Source: Acinetobacter soli (lineage in GTDB: Bacteria; Pseudomonadota; Gammaproteobacteria; Pseudomonadales; Moraxellaceae). From it: a stretch of 64,000 nt of DNA. The notes below the pieces were generated by a model. That model had not been told where the DNA came from and made no database searches. It was given only the letters and a program-made list of their open reading frames with translations. Below, piece after piece: positions 25,929 through 35,117 of this stretch; the stretch's first letter is position 1, and each line of letters opens with the position of its first letter. Position numbers and translations under genes: made by a program. The DNA is taken from assembly GCF_000760595.1 (NCBI RefSeq), contig NZ_BBNM01000010.1:51661-115660 (forward strand), written 5' to 3'.

Positions 25929-27291
25929 ATTGTTTAATGCAATTAGCTTCCGTATTGCAATTATCTTTTCTCTATCAACTGTCATCATCTTATTGATTAT
26001 GGGGCTGGTCATTCATCAACTTGTTATGCATCATTTTGAAACTCAGGACCGGACCCAGTTAGAAGGAAAAATTCAGCTTTTAGAAAATTTACTTGAACAG
26101 AACCCTACAAATACCCATGAATTAAATACATATTTAAAAGATGCTTTAGTAGGTCATCATGATCTGATTGTTCAAATAGAACGTCCAACAGGCCAAATCA
26201 TTTTTAGTTCAGCACCAGCAGTCATAAAGACGCAAACGTTAGTCAAATCTAAACAAGCCCCTTGGATAGAATGGGAAATTCAAAAAAAAATCTATCGGGG
26301 CTTAGTTTATAAAAAGTCCTTTAATAATATTAGTATTCCATCAGCCCAAATTATTGTGGGGATCGATACATCTGAACATCAACACTTTTTAAATGATTTT
26401 AGACGACAGTTATTATATATCGGCGTTGTAGGCACAATTTGTTTAATGTTTTTAGGTTGGTTTGCCGCTTGGAGAGGATTACGACCAGTTCAAAAAATGG
26501 CGAAAGTTGCAGAAGGTATCTCGGCTCAGCATCTTTCTGAGCGATTAGAAGTAGACAGTACTCCAACTGAACTGAAATCATTAGCCATCGCATTCAACGA
26601 TATGTTAGACCGGCTAGAAACAGCGGTAGGGAAACTCTCGGATTTTTCATCTGATCTAGCTCATGAGATCAGAACACCTATTAATAATTTGATGACGCAA
26701 ACCCAAGTTTGTTTATCACGTAGTCGAGATATTAGTACCTATCAGGAAATTCTATTTTCCAATTTGGAAGAGTTTGAACGTTTAGCCCGAATGGTATCCG
26801 ATATGCTCTTTCTTGCAAAAGCAGAACATGGCCTACATAAAGCGAATTTACAGCAAGTGAATTTAGTCAAGGAAGTCTCAGCATTATTTGATTTTTATGA
26901 TGCAATTGCTGCTGAAAAAGGAATGTCACTCAAGCAAACTGGCCAAGGTTACGTTGAGGGCGATCCTTCAATGTTACGTCGTGCACTTAGTAATTTGCTA
27001 TCAAACTCTATTAGGTATGGCAAACCAAATTCGGTAATCAAAATTCAGTTTCAAAAAAATATAGATACCACTATATTCACAATTGAGAATGAAAGTTCAC
27101 CATTAACATCTGAGCAGTTGAACCGATTATTTGATCGTTTTTATCGTACAGATGCATCGAGACAACGAGTTGAGGAAGGCACCGGGCTAGGTTTAGCCAT
27201 TACAAAGTCAATTCTTGATGTCCATGGCGCAACAATTCAAGCAGACTATAATAACGGACGTATAATTTTTAAAATTATTTTTAAAAATTAA
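25918..27291 (+). CDS. copS: Copper-sensing histidine kinase CopS/CusS
   Basis: 457 residues. Two membrane helices (about 11-36 and 164-185) bracket a periplasmic sensor region. A HAMP domain follows, then the H-box [14 protein letters not shown] with His249, an N-box ([16 protein letters not shown]) and a G-box ([15 protein letters not shown]). It senses periplasmic Cu(I)/Ag(I) and phosphorylates CopR. Length and order match heavy-metal sensor kinases. It converges on the P-ATPase gene, with a strong terminator between them. Confidence 0.92.
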   Translation: MTHKLFNAISFRIAIIFSLSTVIILLIMGLVIHQLVMHHFETQDRTQLEGKIQLLENLLEQNPTNTHELNTYLKDALVGHHDLIVQIERPTGQIIFSSAPAVIKTQTLVKSKQAPWIEWEIQKKIYRGLVYKKSFNNISIPSAQIIVGIDTSEHQHFLNDFRRQLLYIGVVGTICLMFLGWFAAWRGLRPVQKMAKVAEGISAQHLSERLEVDSTPTELKSLAIAFNDMLDRLETAVGKLSDFSSDLAHEIRTPINNLMTQTQVCLSRSRDISTYQEILFSNLEEFERLARMVSDMLFLAKAEHGLHKANLQQVNLVKEVSALFDFYDAIAAEKGMSLKQTGQGYVEGDPSMLRRALSNLLSNSIRYGKPNSVIKIQFQKNIDTTIFTIENESSPLTSEQLNRLFDRFYRTDASRQRVEEGTGLGLAITKSILDVHGATIQADYNNGRIIFKIIFKN

Positions 27292-27308
27292 TTAATTATC
27301 CTATAAAA

Positions 27309-27353
27309 AACTGACTACTTATTACAAATAATTAAAATAATAAGTAGTCAGTT
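27309..27353. terminator. Bidirectional terminator between copS and the P-ATPase gene
   Basis: AACTGACTACTTATTA (27309-27324) pairs perfectly with TAATAAGTAGTCAGTT (27338-27353) across a 13-nt A/T-rich loop. It separates two convergent genes. Confidence 0.75.
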
Positions 27354-27364
27354 AATCATCTATT

Positions 27365-29722
27365 TTATTTACGTAGCCGTAAAGCATTACCAATAACCGA
27401 GGCTGAACTTAGACTCATCGCGAGCGCTGCAATCATAGGAGAAAGTAACCATCCAGTAAATGGGTATAAAATACCAGCAGCCAAAGGGATACCTAACGCA
27501 TTATAAAGAAACGCAAACATCAGGTTTTGCTTCATATTCTTAATAGTTGCCTCCGACAAGGTACGGGCTATTTCAATACCGCGTAAATCACCCTTTACCA
27601 AAGTAACTTGAGCACTATTCATTGCGACATCTGTTCCTGTCCCCATTGCAATTCCGATGTCAGCCTGCGCTAAAGCCGGAGCATCGTTAATTCCGTCACC
27701 AGCCATTGCTACGATTCTTCCTTCTTTTTGTAATTTCTTAACTAATTCTAATTTATCTGCGGGTTTTACTTCTCCATAAACTTCATCGATACCTAAACGG
27801 CTACCAACTGATTTCGCTGTTGTTAAGCCATCGCCTGTAGCCATTACGATTCTTAAACCAGAATTTTTTAATGAATGCAAAGCTTCAGGTGTACTTGCTT
27901 TGATTGGATCTGAAACAGCTATCAAACCTATCAGTTTCCCATCCACAGCTAAATGCATAACACTTGCACCTTCAGCTCTTAACTTCTCAGCATCATTGAT
28001 AAATGCATCAACAGATATACCAAGTTGTTCCATTAATGCGGTATTACCTAGAGATAACTGATGTCCATTTAACTCACCCTTAACGCCAATACCAGACCCT
28101 GACTCAAAAGATGTCGGTTTCGTTAGTGCAAGATCTCTTTCCCGGGCAGCACGTACAATTGCATCGGCTAAAGGATGTTCACTTCCTTGATCCAGACTAG
28201 CTGCTAATCGAAGAATCTCGTTATCTTCATATCCAGAAAGAGGGATAATCTTATCAAATGTAGGTTGGCCTTCGGTTAAGGTTCCTGTCTTATCAATAAT
28301 TAACGTATCAATCTTCCGTAAATTTTCTATAGCTGCAGCATCACGAAAAAGTACACCATTTGATGCACCACGACCGGTTGCCACCATGATTGACATAGGC
28401 GTCGCTAATCCTAAAGCACATGGGCAAGCAATAATTAAAACTGCGACAGCATTGATTAGCCCATAGACCCAACTCGGCTCCGGTCCGAATATTCCCCAAC
28501 CCAAAAATGTAAGTATAGAAATACCAATAACCACCATAACAAACCATCCTGCTACCTGATCTGCCATTCTTTGCATTGGAGCTTTAGAACGTTGAGCTTG
28601 CGACACCATTTGTACGATCTGAGAGAGTACAGTTGATGACCCAACCTTTTCTGAACGCATCACTAATGAACCATTCATATTCATAGTTGCGCCAATCACC
28701 TGGTCTCCCACACGTTTTGTAACTGGTACGGGTTCTCCAGTTAACATCGACTCATCAATAGAACTTGAACCTTCAGTAACTATTCCATCAACAGGTACCT
28801 TTTCACCTGGTCGTACTCTAAGCAAATCTCCAACGTGTACATGGGAAAGAGGAATATCTTCTTCTCTACCATCGTCATTTACTTTTCTGGCAGTTTTCGG
28901 CGCCAACCCAAGCAAAGATTTAATCGCGGCCGAAGTTTGCGAGCGAGCTTTTAACTCAAGCACTTGACCTAACAATGTTAGTGAAATGATAGCATCAGTA
29001 GCTTCAAAATATACTGCCACACGTCCCATAGATATAAAAGAGTCAGGGAATACTTGCGGTGCCAAAGTTCCAACGAGACTGTATATAAATGCTGCACCGG
29101 TCCCTATCCCAATTAAAGTCCACATATTCGGACTACGATTTAAAATTGATTGCCAACATCTAACAAAAAATGGCCATCCCGCCCAAAAAACTATTGGCAA
29201 GGTAAGAAGAAGTTCAATCCAGGTTTGTACTTTAATTTCAAACCAGTTTAATTTATGACCAAACATCGCCAAGGTTATTACGATAACGGTCAAAGGTAAC
29301 GTGTACCAAAATCTTCTTTTAAAGTCCTTGAGTTCAGGATTTTCATCAGCCTCATCTAAATTTGGAAGTAAAGGCTCTAATGTCATACCGCAAATTGGAC
29401 AGTTTCCAGGTTGATTCTGTCGAATCTCTGGATGCATGGGACATGTATAAATTGTGGAAGTATTTACATGAGCTGAATTAGTAATTTCATTTGAATCTAC
29501 TTCAGCTCTATTCATTGATTTTTTAGTTGGAGAAGATTTACCCTCTTCATTAATATAAAACAAAGGATCATTTTCAAACTTTAACTTGCATTTTTCACTG
29601 CAAAAGTAAAATGTTTTACTGTCAATTTTTTCATAAAGTTTAGAAGCCTGCGTTACGGCCATTCCACAGACAGGGTCAATAAGTCTATTGCCAGTATTCT
29701 TATCTTCATGATGATGGTCCAT
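27365..29722 (-). CDS. copA: Copper-exporting P1B-type ATPase with YHS and heavy-metal-binding N-domains
   Basis: 785 residues. A YHS domain starts at about 15 ([25 protein letters not shown]). A second domain is at about 92-118 ([22 protein letters not shown]) in place of classic HMA domains. The pump core has TGEP, the CPC site ([13 protein letters not shown]), phosphorylation site DKTGTLT, HP motif ([10 protein letters not shown]) and hinge [13 protein letters not shown] plus YHS points to Cu(I)/Ag(I) export from the cytoplasm, supplying the periplasmic Cus/Cop systems. It reads leftward from the second cop box. The symbol is shared by custom with the oxidase gene; the two are unrelated. 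Confidence 0.93.
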   Translation of the reverse strand: MDHHHEDKNTGNRLIDPVCGMAVTQASKLYEKIDSKTFYFCSEKCKLKFENDPLFYINEEGKSSPTKKSMNRAEVDSNEITNSAHVNTSTIYTCPMHPEIRQNQPGNCPICGMTLEPLLPNLDEADENPELKDFKRRFWYTLPLTVIVITLAMFGHKLNWFEIKVQTWIELLLTLPIVFWAGWPFFVRCWQSILNRSPNMWTLIGIGTGAAFIYSLVGTLAPQVFPDSFISMGRVAVYFEATDAIISLTLLGQVLELKARSQTSAAIKSLLGLAPKTARKVNDDGREEDIPLSHVHVGDLLRVRPGEKVPVDGIVTEGSSSIDESMLTGEPVPVTKRVGDQVIGATMNMNGSLVMRSEKVGSSTVLSQIVQMVSQAQRSKAPMQRMADQVAGWFVMVVIGISILTFLGWGIFGPEPSWVYGLINAVAVLIIACPCALGLATPMSIMVATGRGASNGVLFRDAAAIENLRKIDTLIIDKTGTLTEGQPTFDKIIPLSGYEDNEILRLAASLDQGSEHPLADAIVRAARERDLALTKPTSFESGSGIGVKGELNGHQLSLGNTALMEQLGISVDAFINDAEKLRAEGASVMHLAVDGKLIGLIAVSDPIKASTPEALHSLKNSGLRIVMATGDGLTTAKSVGSRLGIDEVYGEVKPADKLELVKKLQKEGRIVAMAGDGINDAPALAQADIGIAMGTGTDVAMNSAQVTLVKGDLRGIEIARTLSEATIKNMKQNLMFAFLYNALGIPLAAGILYPFTGWLLSPMIAALAMSLSSASVIGNALRLRK

Positions 29723-29854
29723 AGAACCTCCTTCATATTAATTCTCAAAATAAAGAGCTCATTAGGATTAAACTAATTTTTCGTTATCCGGTCATTTAGT
29801 GACCATTATTTTCAATAAAGTCAGTGTAACACTTGTGTGTTTTCAATTTTAAAA

Positions 29855-29870
29855 ATGACAAAAATGTAAT
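29855..29870. promoter_or_regulatory. Second cop box, between the P-ATPase gene and copCD
   Basis: ATGACA-AAAA-TGTAAT has the same half-sites and spacing as the box at 25165. It lies 133 bp upstream of the ATPase start and 131 bp upstream of copC, so it can serve both divergent units. Confidence 0.7.
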
Positions 29871-30000
29871 TTTGGAGTCATCAAGACGTTTCTATCTGTC
29901 TTGAATAATAAGCATACGAAGAGTGATGATCAACTCAATCTATTCATGAACGTCAACGGGTCATTACTTAGCTATGTATCAGTTTTAGAAGGATGATGAA

Positions 30001-30381
30001 ATGAAAATTTTCCAAAATAAAGTATCAGTTCTACGCAATGTATTAGTTGGTGCAACTATGGTTGTAGCTGCTTCAAGTGCGTTTGCACATGTAAAACTTG
30101 AAAGTGCAACACCTGCTATTAATGCTTCTGTAGCAAGTCAACCCCAAAACATAACTTTAAATTTTGGTGAAGAGGTTATGTTAATGAACGTCAAATTGCT
30201 TGATGCCCAACGTAAGGATATCCCATTAAATTATAAAATAACTCATGATATGAAAAAGTCATTTGAAGTGGCCGTACCTAAACTTAAGAAAGGTAAATAT
30301 ACCGTGGTATGGACCACAATGGGTGCAGATGGCCATAACATGAATGGCGAATATAATTTCACGCTTAAAGCAGCAAAATAA
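30001..30381 (+). CDS. copC: Periplasmic copper-binding protein CopC
   Basis: 126 residues. The signal peptide (VGATMVVAASSAFA) is followed directly by His (HVKLESATPAINASV), the conserved N-terminal Cu(II) ligand of mature CopC. The seven-stranded cupredoxin-like fold is suggested by NITLNFGEEVML and KGKYTVVWTTMGADGHNMNGEYNF, which holds the second His. It lacks the Met-rich Cu(I) loop of Pseudomonas CopC, like many short CopC proteins. It likely passes copper to CopD, encoded 67 bp downstream. Confidence 0.92.
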   Translation: MKIFQNKVSVLRNVLVGATMVVAASSAFAHVKLESATPAINASVASQPQNITLNFGEEVMLMNVKLLDAQRKDIPLNYKITHDMKKSFEVAVPKLKKGKYTVVWTTMGADGHNMNGEYNFTLKAAK

Positions 30382-30401
30382 AATAAAAACGAAATTAGTA
30401 A

Positions 30402-30426
30402 ACATGCCAGCAATTTGCTGGCATGT
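30402..30426. repeat. Perfect 12-bp inverted repeat between copC and copD
   Basis: ACATGCCAGCAA-T-TTGCTGGCATGT. It could be an attenuator or mRNA-stabilising hairpin that sets the CopC:CopD ratio; it has no T-run. It ends 22 nt before the copD start. Confidence 0.65.
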
Positions 30427-30448
30427 TGCTATAACGATGGAGAAAAAT

Positions 30449-31330
30449 ATGCTTCCTGAAACTTGGATATACGCAACATGGCTGGCTAAAATCGTTTTAT
30501 ATTTAGGTATTGCATTTGTTGTTGGTGGCGCTTTCTGTTATTTCTTACTTGGTCGTTATGTAGAAATTAAACAGACTATTCTGAAGTACATAACTATTGG
30601 TGCAGGATTGGGTTTAATATCCAGTATTCTTAGCTTCTTCCTTCTCATTGGAAGTTTTGCCAATACAGGTCTTTCTGGCATGTGGGATAGCAACTACATA
30701 AACATTTTAATAAATACTCCCACAGGGCACGTTCATATTATTCGATCAATTAGTTTTGCTCTTCTACTTCTATTGATGATCATAAAACTTAGTAAAGGAA
30801 CTACTCAGGTTTCAAAAATTGAAGGAGTAATATTTCTCATACTTTTAACGCCTATTGTTTTTAGTTTTTCTCAACTTGGTCATGTTACAAATTTACCTTT
30901 ATTCGCACAATTTTTATTATCAATCCATGTACTTGTAATGTCTTTATGGATGGGATCACTTTATCCTTTATGGAGAACAAGTAAAAAAATTACTGGTCTT
31001 CCCTTGAAAGAACGCATGCATCTGTTTGGAAGAATTGCTGCTTTTGTGGTAGGAATATTACTTGCATGTGGTGCCAGTATTGCTCTATTACTCATTAAAG
31101 ATTTCAATATTCTACTGAATACTCCTTATGGGCATGGATTCATTATTAAAATAATATTTGTTTTAAGTATTTTATTATTGGCTGCCTTTAATAAATGGTA
31201 TTTTACTCCTCGTTTACAGGATCCAAAATTTGCAAAACAATTGGGTTATGCCATTTTATTTGAAATGTCACTAGGTTTATCAATTCTTTTAACGACTGGG
31301 TATATTACAACAGTAGTCGGTATTGAGTAA
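30449..31330 (+). CDS. copD: Inner-membrane copper transport protein CopD
   Basis: 293 residues from the ATG at 30449, preceded by GGAGA (30439-30443). The open frame extends back to 30344 inside copC, but without a likely start. About eight membrane helices are visible (IVLYLGIAFVVGGAFCYFLLG; GLISSILSFFLLIG; YAILFEMSLGLSILLTTGYI), with His residues in loops (GHVHIIRS, GHVTNLP, YGHGFIIK). CopD is thought to import copper delivered by CopC, for example for cuproenzymes. It follows copC and precedes a small His-rich gene. Confidence 0.88.
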   Translation: MLPETWIYATWLAKIVLYLGIAFVVGGAFCYFLLGRYVEIKQTILKYITIGAGLGLISSILSFFLLIGSFANTGLSGMWDSNYINILINTPTGHVHIIRSISFALLLLLMIIKLSKGTTQVSKIEGVIFLILLTPIVFSFSQLGHVTNLPLFAQFLLSIHVLVMSLWMGSLYPLWRTSKKITGLPLKERMHLFGRIAAFVVGILLACGASIALLLIKDFNILLNTPYGHGFIIKIIFVLSILLLAAFNKWYFTPRLQDPKFAKQLGYAILFEMSLGLSILLTTGYITTVVGIE

Positions 31331-31346
31331 TAGGAGTAGCTAAGCA

Positions 31347-31580
31347 ATGACTTCATGGATGAAAGTTAACTGTATCGTAATTATATCTCTTGTTGTAAAT
31401 ACTGTGAGTTGGGCAGAACCAGCATCAGCTAAACATATGCATGCGCTTGATGACAGTGAGCTGAGGAAAGTTTCGGATCATGACCACTCAGACGAGAGCT
31501 CACGTTCACATGCCCATCATGCAGATAAGAAAGAGGAACCACAAAATTTAAGACTAATACAAACGTCTTATCCAAAATAA
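31347..31580 (+). CDS. Small His-rich exported protein
   Basis: 77 residues with a signal peptide (VNCIVIISLVVNTVSWA) and a mature part rich in His and acidic residues (KHMHALDDSE, SDHDHSDESS, SHAHHADKKEE). GGAG precedes the ATG. It is 16 bp after copD on the same strand and so is probably part of copCD transcription. It may buffer periplasmic copper or zinc. I do not recognise a named family. Confidence 0.65.
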   Translation: MTSWMKVNCIVIISLVVNTVSWAEPASAKHMHALDDSELRKVSDHDHSDESSRSHAHHADKKEEPQNLRLIQTSYPK

Positions 31581-31704
31581 ATATGGATAAGTAGGCTTGA
31601 TTTCGGGGATAGAAAGATTCTACTCCCTATCAATAACTAGTAATTAATTTTTTGATAAAGTTCTCAAATCTTCTTGTATCTAGCAAGACCTCTCGATAAT
31701 GTAT

Positions 31705-33147
31705 CTATGTTGATTCTTGGCTAATATCAAAAAAATTATTAATTTTAGGTATCCAAAAAATCTCATTCCTGAAACTAATCTCTAATCCATCTTCAATCTC
31801 ATTGATCATATTTAGTTCTATTTGCTTAGAATGGGTAATCTCGAACTTATGAAAATACATTAAGCAAAGTCTTACCCACAATAATAATTCAAATCTATTC
31901 TTGGTTAATTTACTTAACTTAATAATTTCTTTTTCTAATTTCTGATTTTTTATTGCTTTTATAAAGTTAGAATTCTTTATAAATGAAAAATTTAAATTAG
32001 TATCATAATTCCGGTTTAAAAAAATTATAAAGCCAATGAGTTCAGCCGCTTGACCAGGATGATGCGACAAATAATGTTTGACATGCCATATCCGTGGCAA
32101 GTTAAATCTTGAATTACTCACCAGAAACATCAAGGCTGAAGCTGGTTTCATTGCTAGCCTGGCAGAGCGAATAGTTGTTGTACCATCGCTCACTCTATTC
32201 ATTAACGTGTCAAAGTACTTTTGAAGAATTTGAGCGGGGAAAGTGGGCTCTAGACAAATATTTTTTAACCTATTCAATTGGTCCAATTCAGAACAAAATT
32301 CTTTTGCCTGTATATCTACTTGAAGATGATGTACTTGAGTTAACCATTGCATAGGTAATACAAACTTACGTAAACCACTTGTTCTTAATCTTCCCAAAAG
32401 CTCGGTATAAGCGGGAACTTGCTCTATCCAAAGATCATCAGTTTCTTCAAAGAATTTTATGTGTTTCGCAGTAAATAAGGCTGCTTTATGTGAACCTACT
32501 CGTTGTTCAAGCCATTTTATATAGTTTTTAAAGTGTTTTTGGAGATGTATATCTTCTAAATTATTTGCTAATTTCCCAACTCTTCTTTCAAGAATCTGGT
32601 GCCAGGAACAGCTTTCACAATAATTTCCGCGCCCAGCAGGAATCTTCAATTTACAGATCAAACAATAATGAGGTGGTGAATTCAAACATTTCTTGCAATA
32701 CATCTGACCTGATTTAACATCTTCTTCAAGTAGCCGATACCTACGACAACTTGGGCAAGTTCTATAATCACGAGTTGCGCATTTAGGACATACTCTTAAA
32801 TTATCTGAAAAGCGGCTGATTCTGGAGAGTTTCTGGGAAAAGCACCCACAACGCTCACAGGCTTGAAACTCCTTGAAATAAACAGAGCAGCTACAACAAA
32901 CAGGACCATACTTTGTAATTTTTCCGATAGAGTAATCAACTCTTTGACAACGTATACATGGTCTATTATTTTCACATTTTTGGCAGATAGCTGAGTTATC
33001 ATATTTATATAACCTGGCAAGCTTTCCACAGGATGAACATGCTCTTTTTTTGAAAACCCGTACATAACATGTATGGCAAAATTTAGTCGATTTATAATTC
33101 TTATGAATTTTTTCCACACTGCGACCACAGTCATCACATTGAGGCAT
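31705..33147 (-). CDS. Cys-rich zinc-finger transposition-associated protein (TniE position)
   Basis: 480 residues from the ATG at 33147, with GGGGGAAG upstream; a TTG at 33162 is the alternative. Residues 1-185 hold about ten CxxC pairs (CDDCGRS, CSSCGK, CIRCQ, CERCGC, CPKC, CPSC, CLIC), which suggests stacked zinc ribbons. The remainder is helical and resembles the DNA-gripping N-domain of tyrosine recombinases (KHFKNYIKWLEQRVG, TTIRSARLAMKPASALMFL), but I see no catalytic Arg-His-Tyr domain. It is the last gene of the leftward tns operon, after tniQ, in the place of tniE in AbaR-type elements. A target-site recognition role, extending the short TniQ, is an inference. Confidence 0.6.
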   Translation of the reverse strand: MPQCDDCGRSVEKIHKNYKSTKFCHTCYVRVFKKRACSSCGKLARLYKYDNSAICQKCENNRPCIRCQRVDYSIGKITKYGPVCCSCSVYFKEFQACERCGCFSQKLSRISRFSDNLRVCPKCATRDYRTCPSCRRYRLLEEDVKSGQMYCKKCLNSPPHYCLICKLKIPAGRGNYCESCSWHQILERRVGKLANNLEDIHLQKHFKNYIKWLEQRVGSHKAALFTAKHIKFFEETDDLWIEQVPAYTELLGRLRTSGLRKFVLPMQWLTQVHHLQVDIQAKEFCSELDQLNRLKNICLEPTFPAQILQKYFDTLMNRVSDGTTTIRSARLAMKPASALMFLVSNSRFNLPRIWHVKHYLSHHPGQAAELIGFIIFLNRNYDTNLNFSFIKNSNFIKAIKNQKLEKEIIKLSKLTKNRFELLLWVRLCLMYFHKFEITHSKQIELNMINEIEDGLEISFRNEIFWIPKINNFFDISQEST

Positions 33148-33163
33148 CTTATCTTCCCCCAAT

Positions 33164-34249
33164 TTACAAGATTTTTCGCTTCAATCTCCACATTTTTCGT
33201 AATATAGCTTTTTTACCTATTGGTCTTGGGGTACTTGAGACATTACCCTTTAATATATACCCCCGAGAAACCTTGTATAGTTGCTTTTCTAAGGGTATTA
33301 ATATTTCTGGTATTTTACATCTCTTATCCCAAAATGAGGCTCTATTCATACTTAAAGAGTGAGCTGTTTCAATAAATTTTTTTTGGGAAACTTTTAACAG
33401 TTGAGAAATACAAGCAAATATTTTCTCCCTTTCTAATACTGAACTTTGACTAAGGACTAAACCCGTCAAGGAAATTTGAGGATGGGGAACTATAATATCC
33501 AGCGCATTTAAAAACGCCCAACCTTTACTATTTAAGGAACTTCTAAGAACTTTTCGAATAAATTGATTAAATAACTGAATGACACTCAACCACTCTGATA
33601 TAGGAATTAAAGTATCATCATAAATTGCATATCCTTGCTTAAGAAAAAGATCAAAGTCTTTCTGTAATGCCAAAGCATTGCGATCTATGACATCGGCTTT
33701 CACATCAAAAAGTTTCTCTTTACATAGGGCACAGCAAGATAGTGTCTGATCAGGAGCTTCCAATAATCTTGGTTGAATAGCCTTCTGGCAATGGGGACAT
33801 TGATCTAATAAACGCTGATTATGCTTAACACATCCCACGTGCAATACATACCGCCAATTCAGCCGAAAGTAAGCAACAGGATCACTTTCCAAACATTTGG
33901 GACAATATTGCCAACCACTTTTATGTTTACGATTCCGTGTACCTAAAGCTAATATCCATGGTTCAAGATTTATTGCACTATTTTGTAGAAATAATGTCTT
34001 AAAAGTTGAGGGATTGAAGTGATCCGGGCTGGTACCAACCTTACGGATTAATATATCTAAATATTCTTGATCAAGTCCTTTATCAATGTCTACAGTCCAT
34101 GCTCTCCATTTGGGCCAAAGTAGCCCAGTTAAGCTCAGTGGATCACAACCACTCTCAAGGGAAATTCGTATCAGCCATGAGGATAAGGCTTCATCTTCAT
34201 AGGGAAGTGTACGAATAACCCAATAATGAGTCCCTACAATCTTAACCAT
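33164..34249 (-). CDS. tniQ: TniQ/TnsD-family target selector
   Basis: 361 residues. The TniQ start is typical (RTLPYEDEALSSWLIRIS). Zinc ligands follow at Cys116 and Cys119 (YCPKC), Cys140 and His143 (HVGCVKH), then Cys151 and Cys154 (QCPHC) and Cys173 and Cys176 (CCALC). The C-terminal part is shorter than Tn7 TnsD (508 residues), so DNA recognition may be shared with the next protein. TnsD-type proteins bind the attachment site and recruit TnsC. The target here is presumably comM. It starts 17 bp after tnsC. Confidence 0.85.
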   Translation of the reverse strand: MVKIVGTHYWVIRTLPYEDEALSSWLIRISLESGCDPLSLTGLLWPKWRAWTVDIDKGLDQEYLDILIRKVGTSPDHFNPSTFKTLFLQNSAINLEPWILALGTRNRKHKSGWQYCPKCLESDPVAYFRLNWRYVLHVGCVKHNQRLLDQCPHCQKAIQPRLLEAPDQTLSCCALCKEKLFDVKADVIDRNALALQKDFDLFLKQGYAIYDDTLIPISEWLSVIQLFNQFIRKVLRSSLNSKGWAFLNALDIIVPHPQISLTGLVLSQSSVLEREKIFACISQLLKVSQKKFIETAHSLSMNRASFWDKRCKIPEILIPLEKQLYKVSRGYILKGNVSSTPRPIGKKAILRKMWRLKRKIL

Positions 34250-34265
34250 ACTTGTATGCTACGGG

Positions 34266-35117
34266 TTACTTTACACTTTCTAATAATTGGTAATTAATGT
34301 GTTCCTGCCCAGTAATGATAGCCTTCTTGGCAGCTTCCCTTAAAAGACTACGTAAATTGCCTAAATTTCCCTCTGTAATGTCATGTAAATACTTTACAGT
34401 TGCTGGCTCAGCTAATCTTGAAGGCAGTTTAAGTGGAAGCACTTTTTCAAATTTATTTACCATAGCCTGAAACTCTTTATCAAGTTGCCATAAGGGAAGG
34501 TTAACAACACGAAAACGGCTTACATGCTGTGGATCGGTATATAGCACCCGAACAGCTTCTTCCGTCCCAAAACCAACAACAGGTATCTGAGTTTCATTAC
34601 ACAAATATTTGATCGCATTCATGACTGTTCTTTGTTTAATAGGAGTTCCACACAACAAAGAGTTCATTTCATCAATAATAAGTAACTTCACCTCATAAAG
34701 CTTGAGGCAATGAACAACCTGGTATCTTAATTTTGCAACAGGATCTCTTTCGCGGAAGGGTTCCCAAAATCTATCTAAGATAGCCATATATAAAGCTTTC
34801 TCATCAGGGGAAACAGGTGCTTGAACAACAATCACAGGTTTAACTGCATTATTAAGCTCATTAGTATACCCCTCTCCATAGAGCTTAAAAAATTGGTTAA
34901 TAATTGAAGTCTTACCGTTATTAGGTTTACTTAACACCAGTAAATTAGGCATACGACTTCGTTTTGGAAGAGCGAGCATGCCCTTTAATTGATCCAGTAG
35001 ATCATTCGCTGCTGGGTAACCTATCCAACGGTCCTCTTCGAGGAAAAAAAGTCTGTCCTCATTAGATTGGTCAACAATAGGTCGAAATTCCTGGAAAATA
35101 TGTGGATAATTACTCAT
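34266..35117 (-). CDS. tnsC: TnsC/TniB-type AAA+ transposition regulator
   Basis: 283 residues. Walker A is SKPNNGKTS (63-71) and Walker B LLIIDE (145-150), followed by NSLLCG. Arg residues near 200-210 (FGTEEAVRVLYTDPQHVSRFRVV) fit sensor/arginine-finger positions. It is much shorter than Tn7 TnsC (555) and close to TniB size. It forms ATP-dependent filaments on target DNA and links TniQ to TnsAB. The start overlaps the tnsB stop (ATGA). Confidence 0.88.
   Translation of the reverse strand: MSNYPHIFQEFRPIVDQSNEDRLFFLEEDRWIGYPAANDLLDQLKGMLALPKRSRMPNLLVLSKPNNGKTSIINQFFKLYGEGYTNELNNAVKPVIVVQAPVSPDEKALYMAILDRFWEPFRERDPVAKLRYQVVHCLKLYEVKLLIIDEMNSLLCGTPIKQRTVMNAIKYLCNETQIPVVGFGTEEAVRVLYTDPQHVSRFRVVNLPLWQLDKEFQAMVNKFEKVLPLKLPSRLAEPATVKYLHDITEGNLGNLRSLLREAAKKAIITGQEHINYQLLESVK

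Noticed and set aside
30344..30448. Longer CopD N-terminus overlapping copC
   Set aside because: The region covers the copC end and the inverted repeat. A good ribosome site (GGAGA) precedes the ATG at 30449, and the first CopD helix begins just after it.
31705..33147. Active tyrosine recombinase
   Set aside because: Only an N-domain-like helical stretch is visible. The catalytic Arg, His and Tyr region is not recognisable in the remaining sequence.
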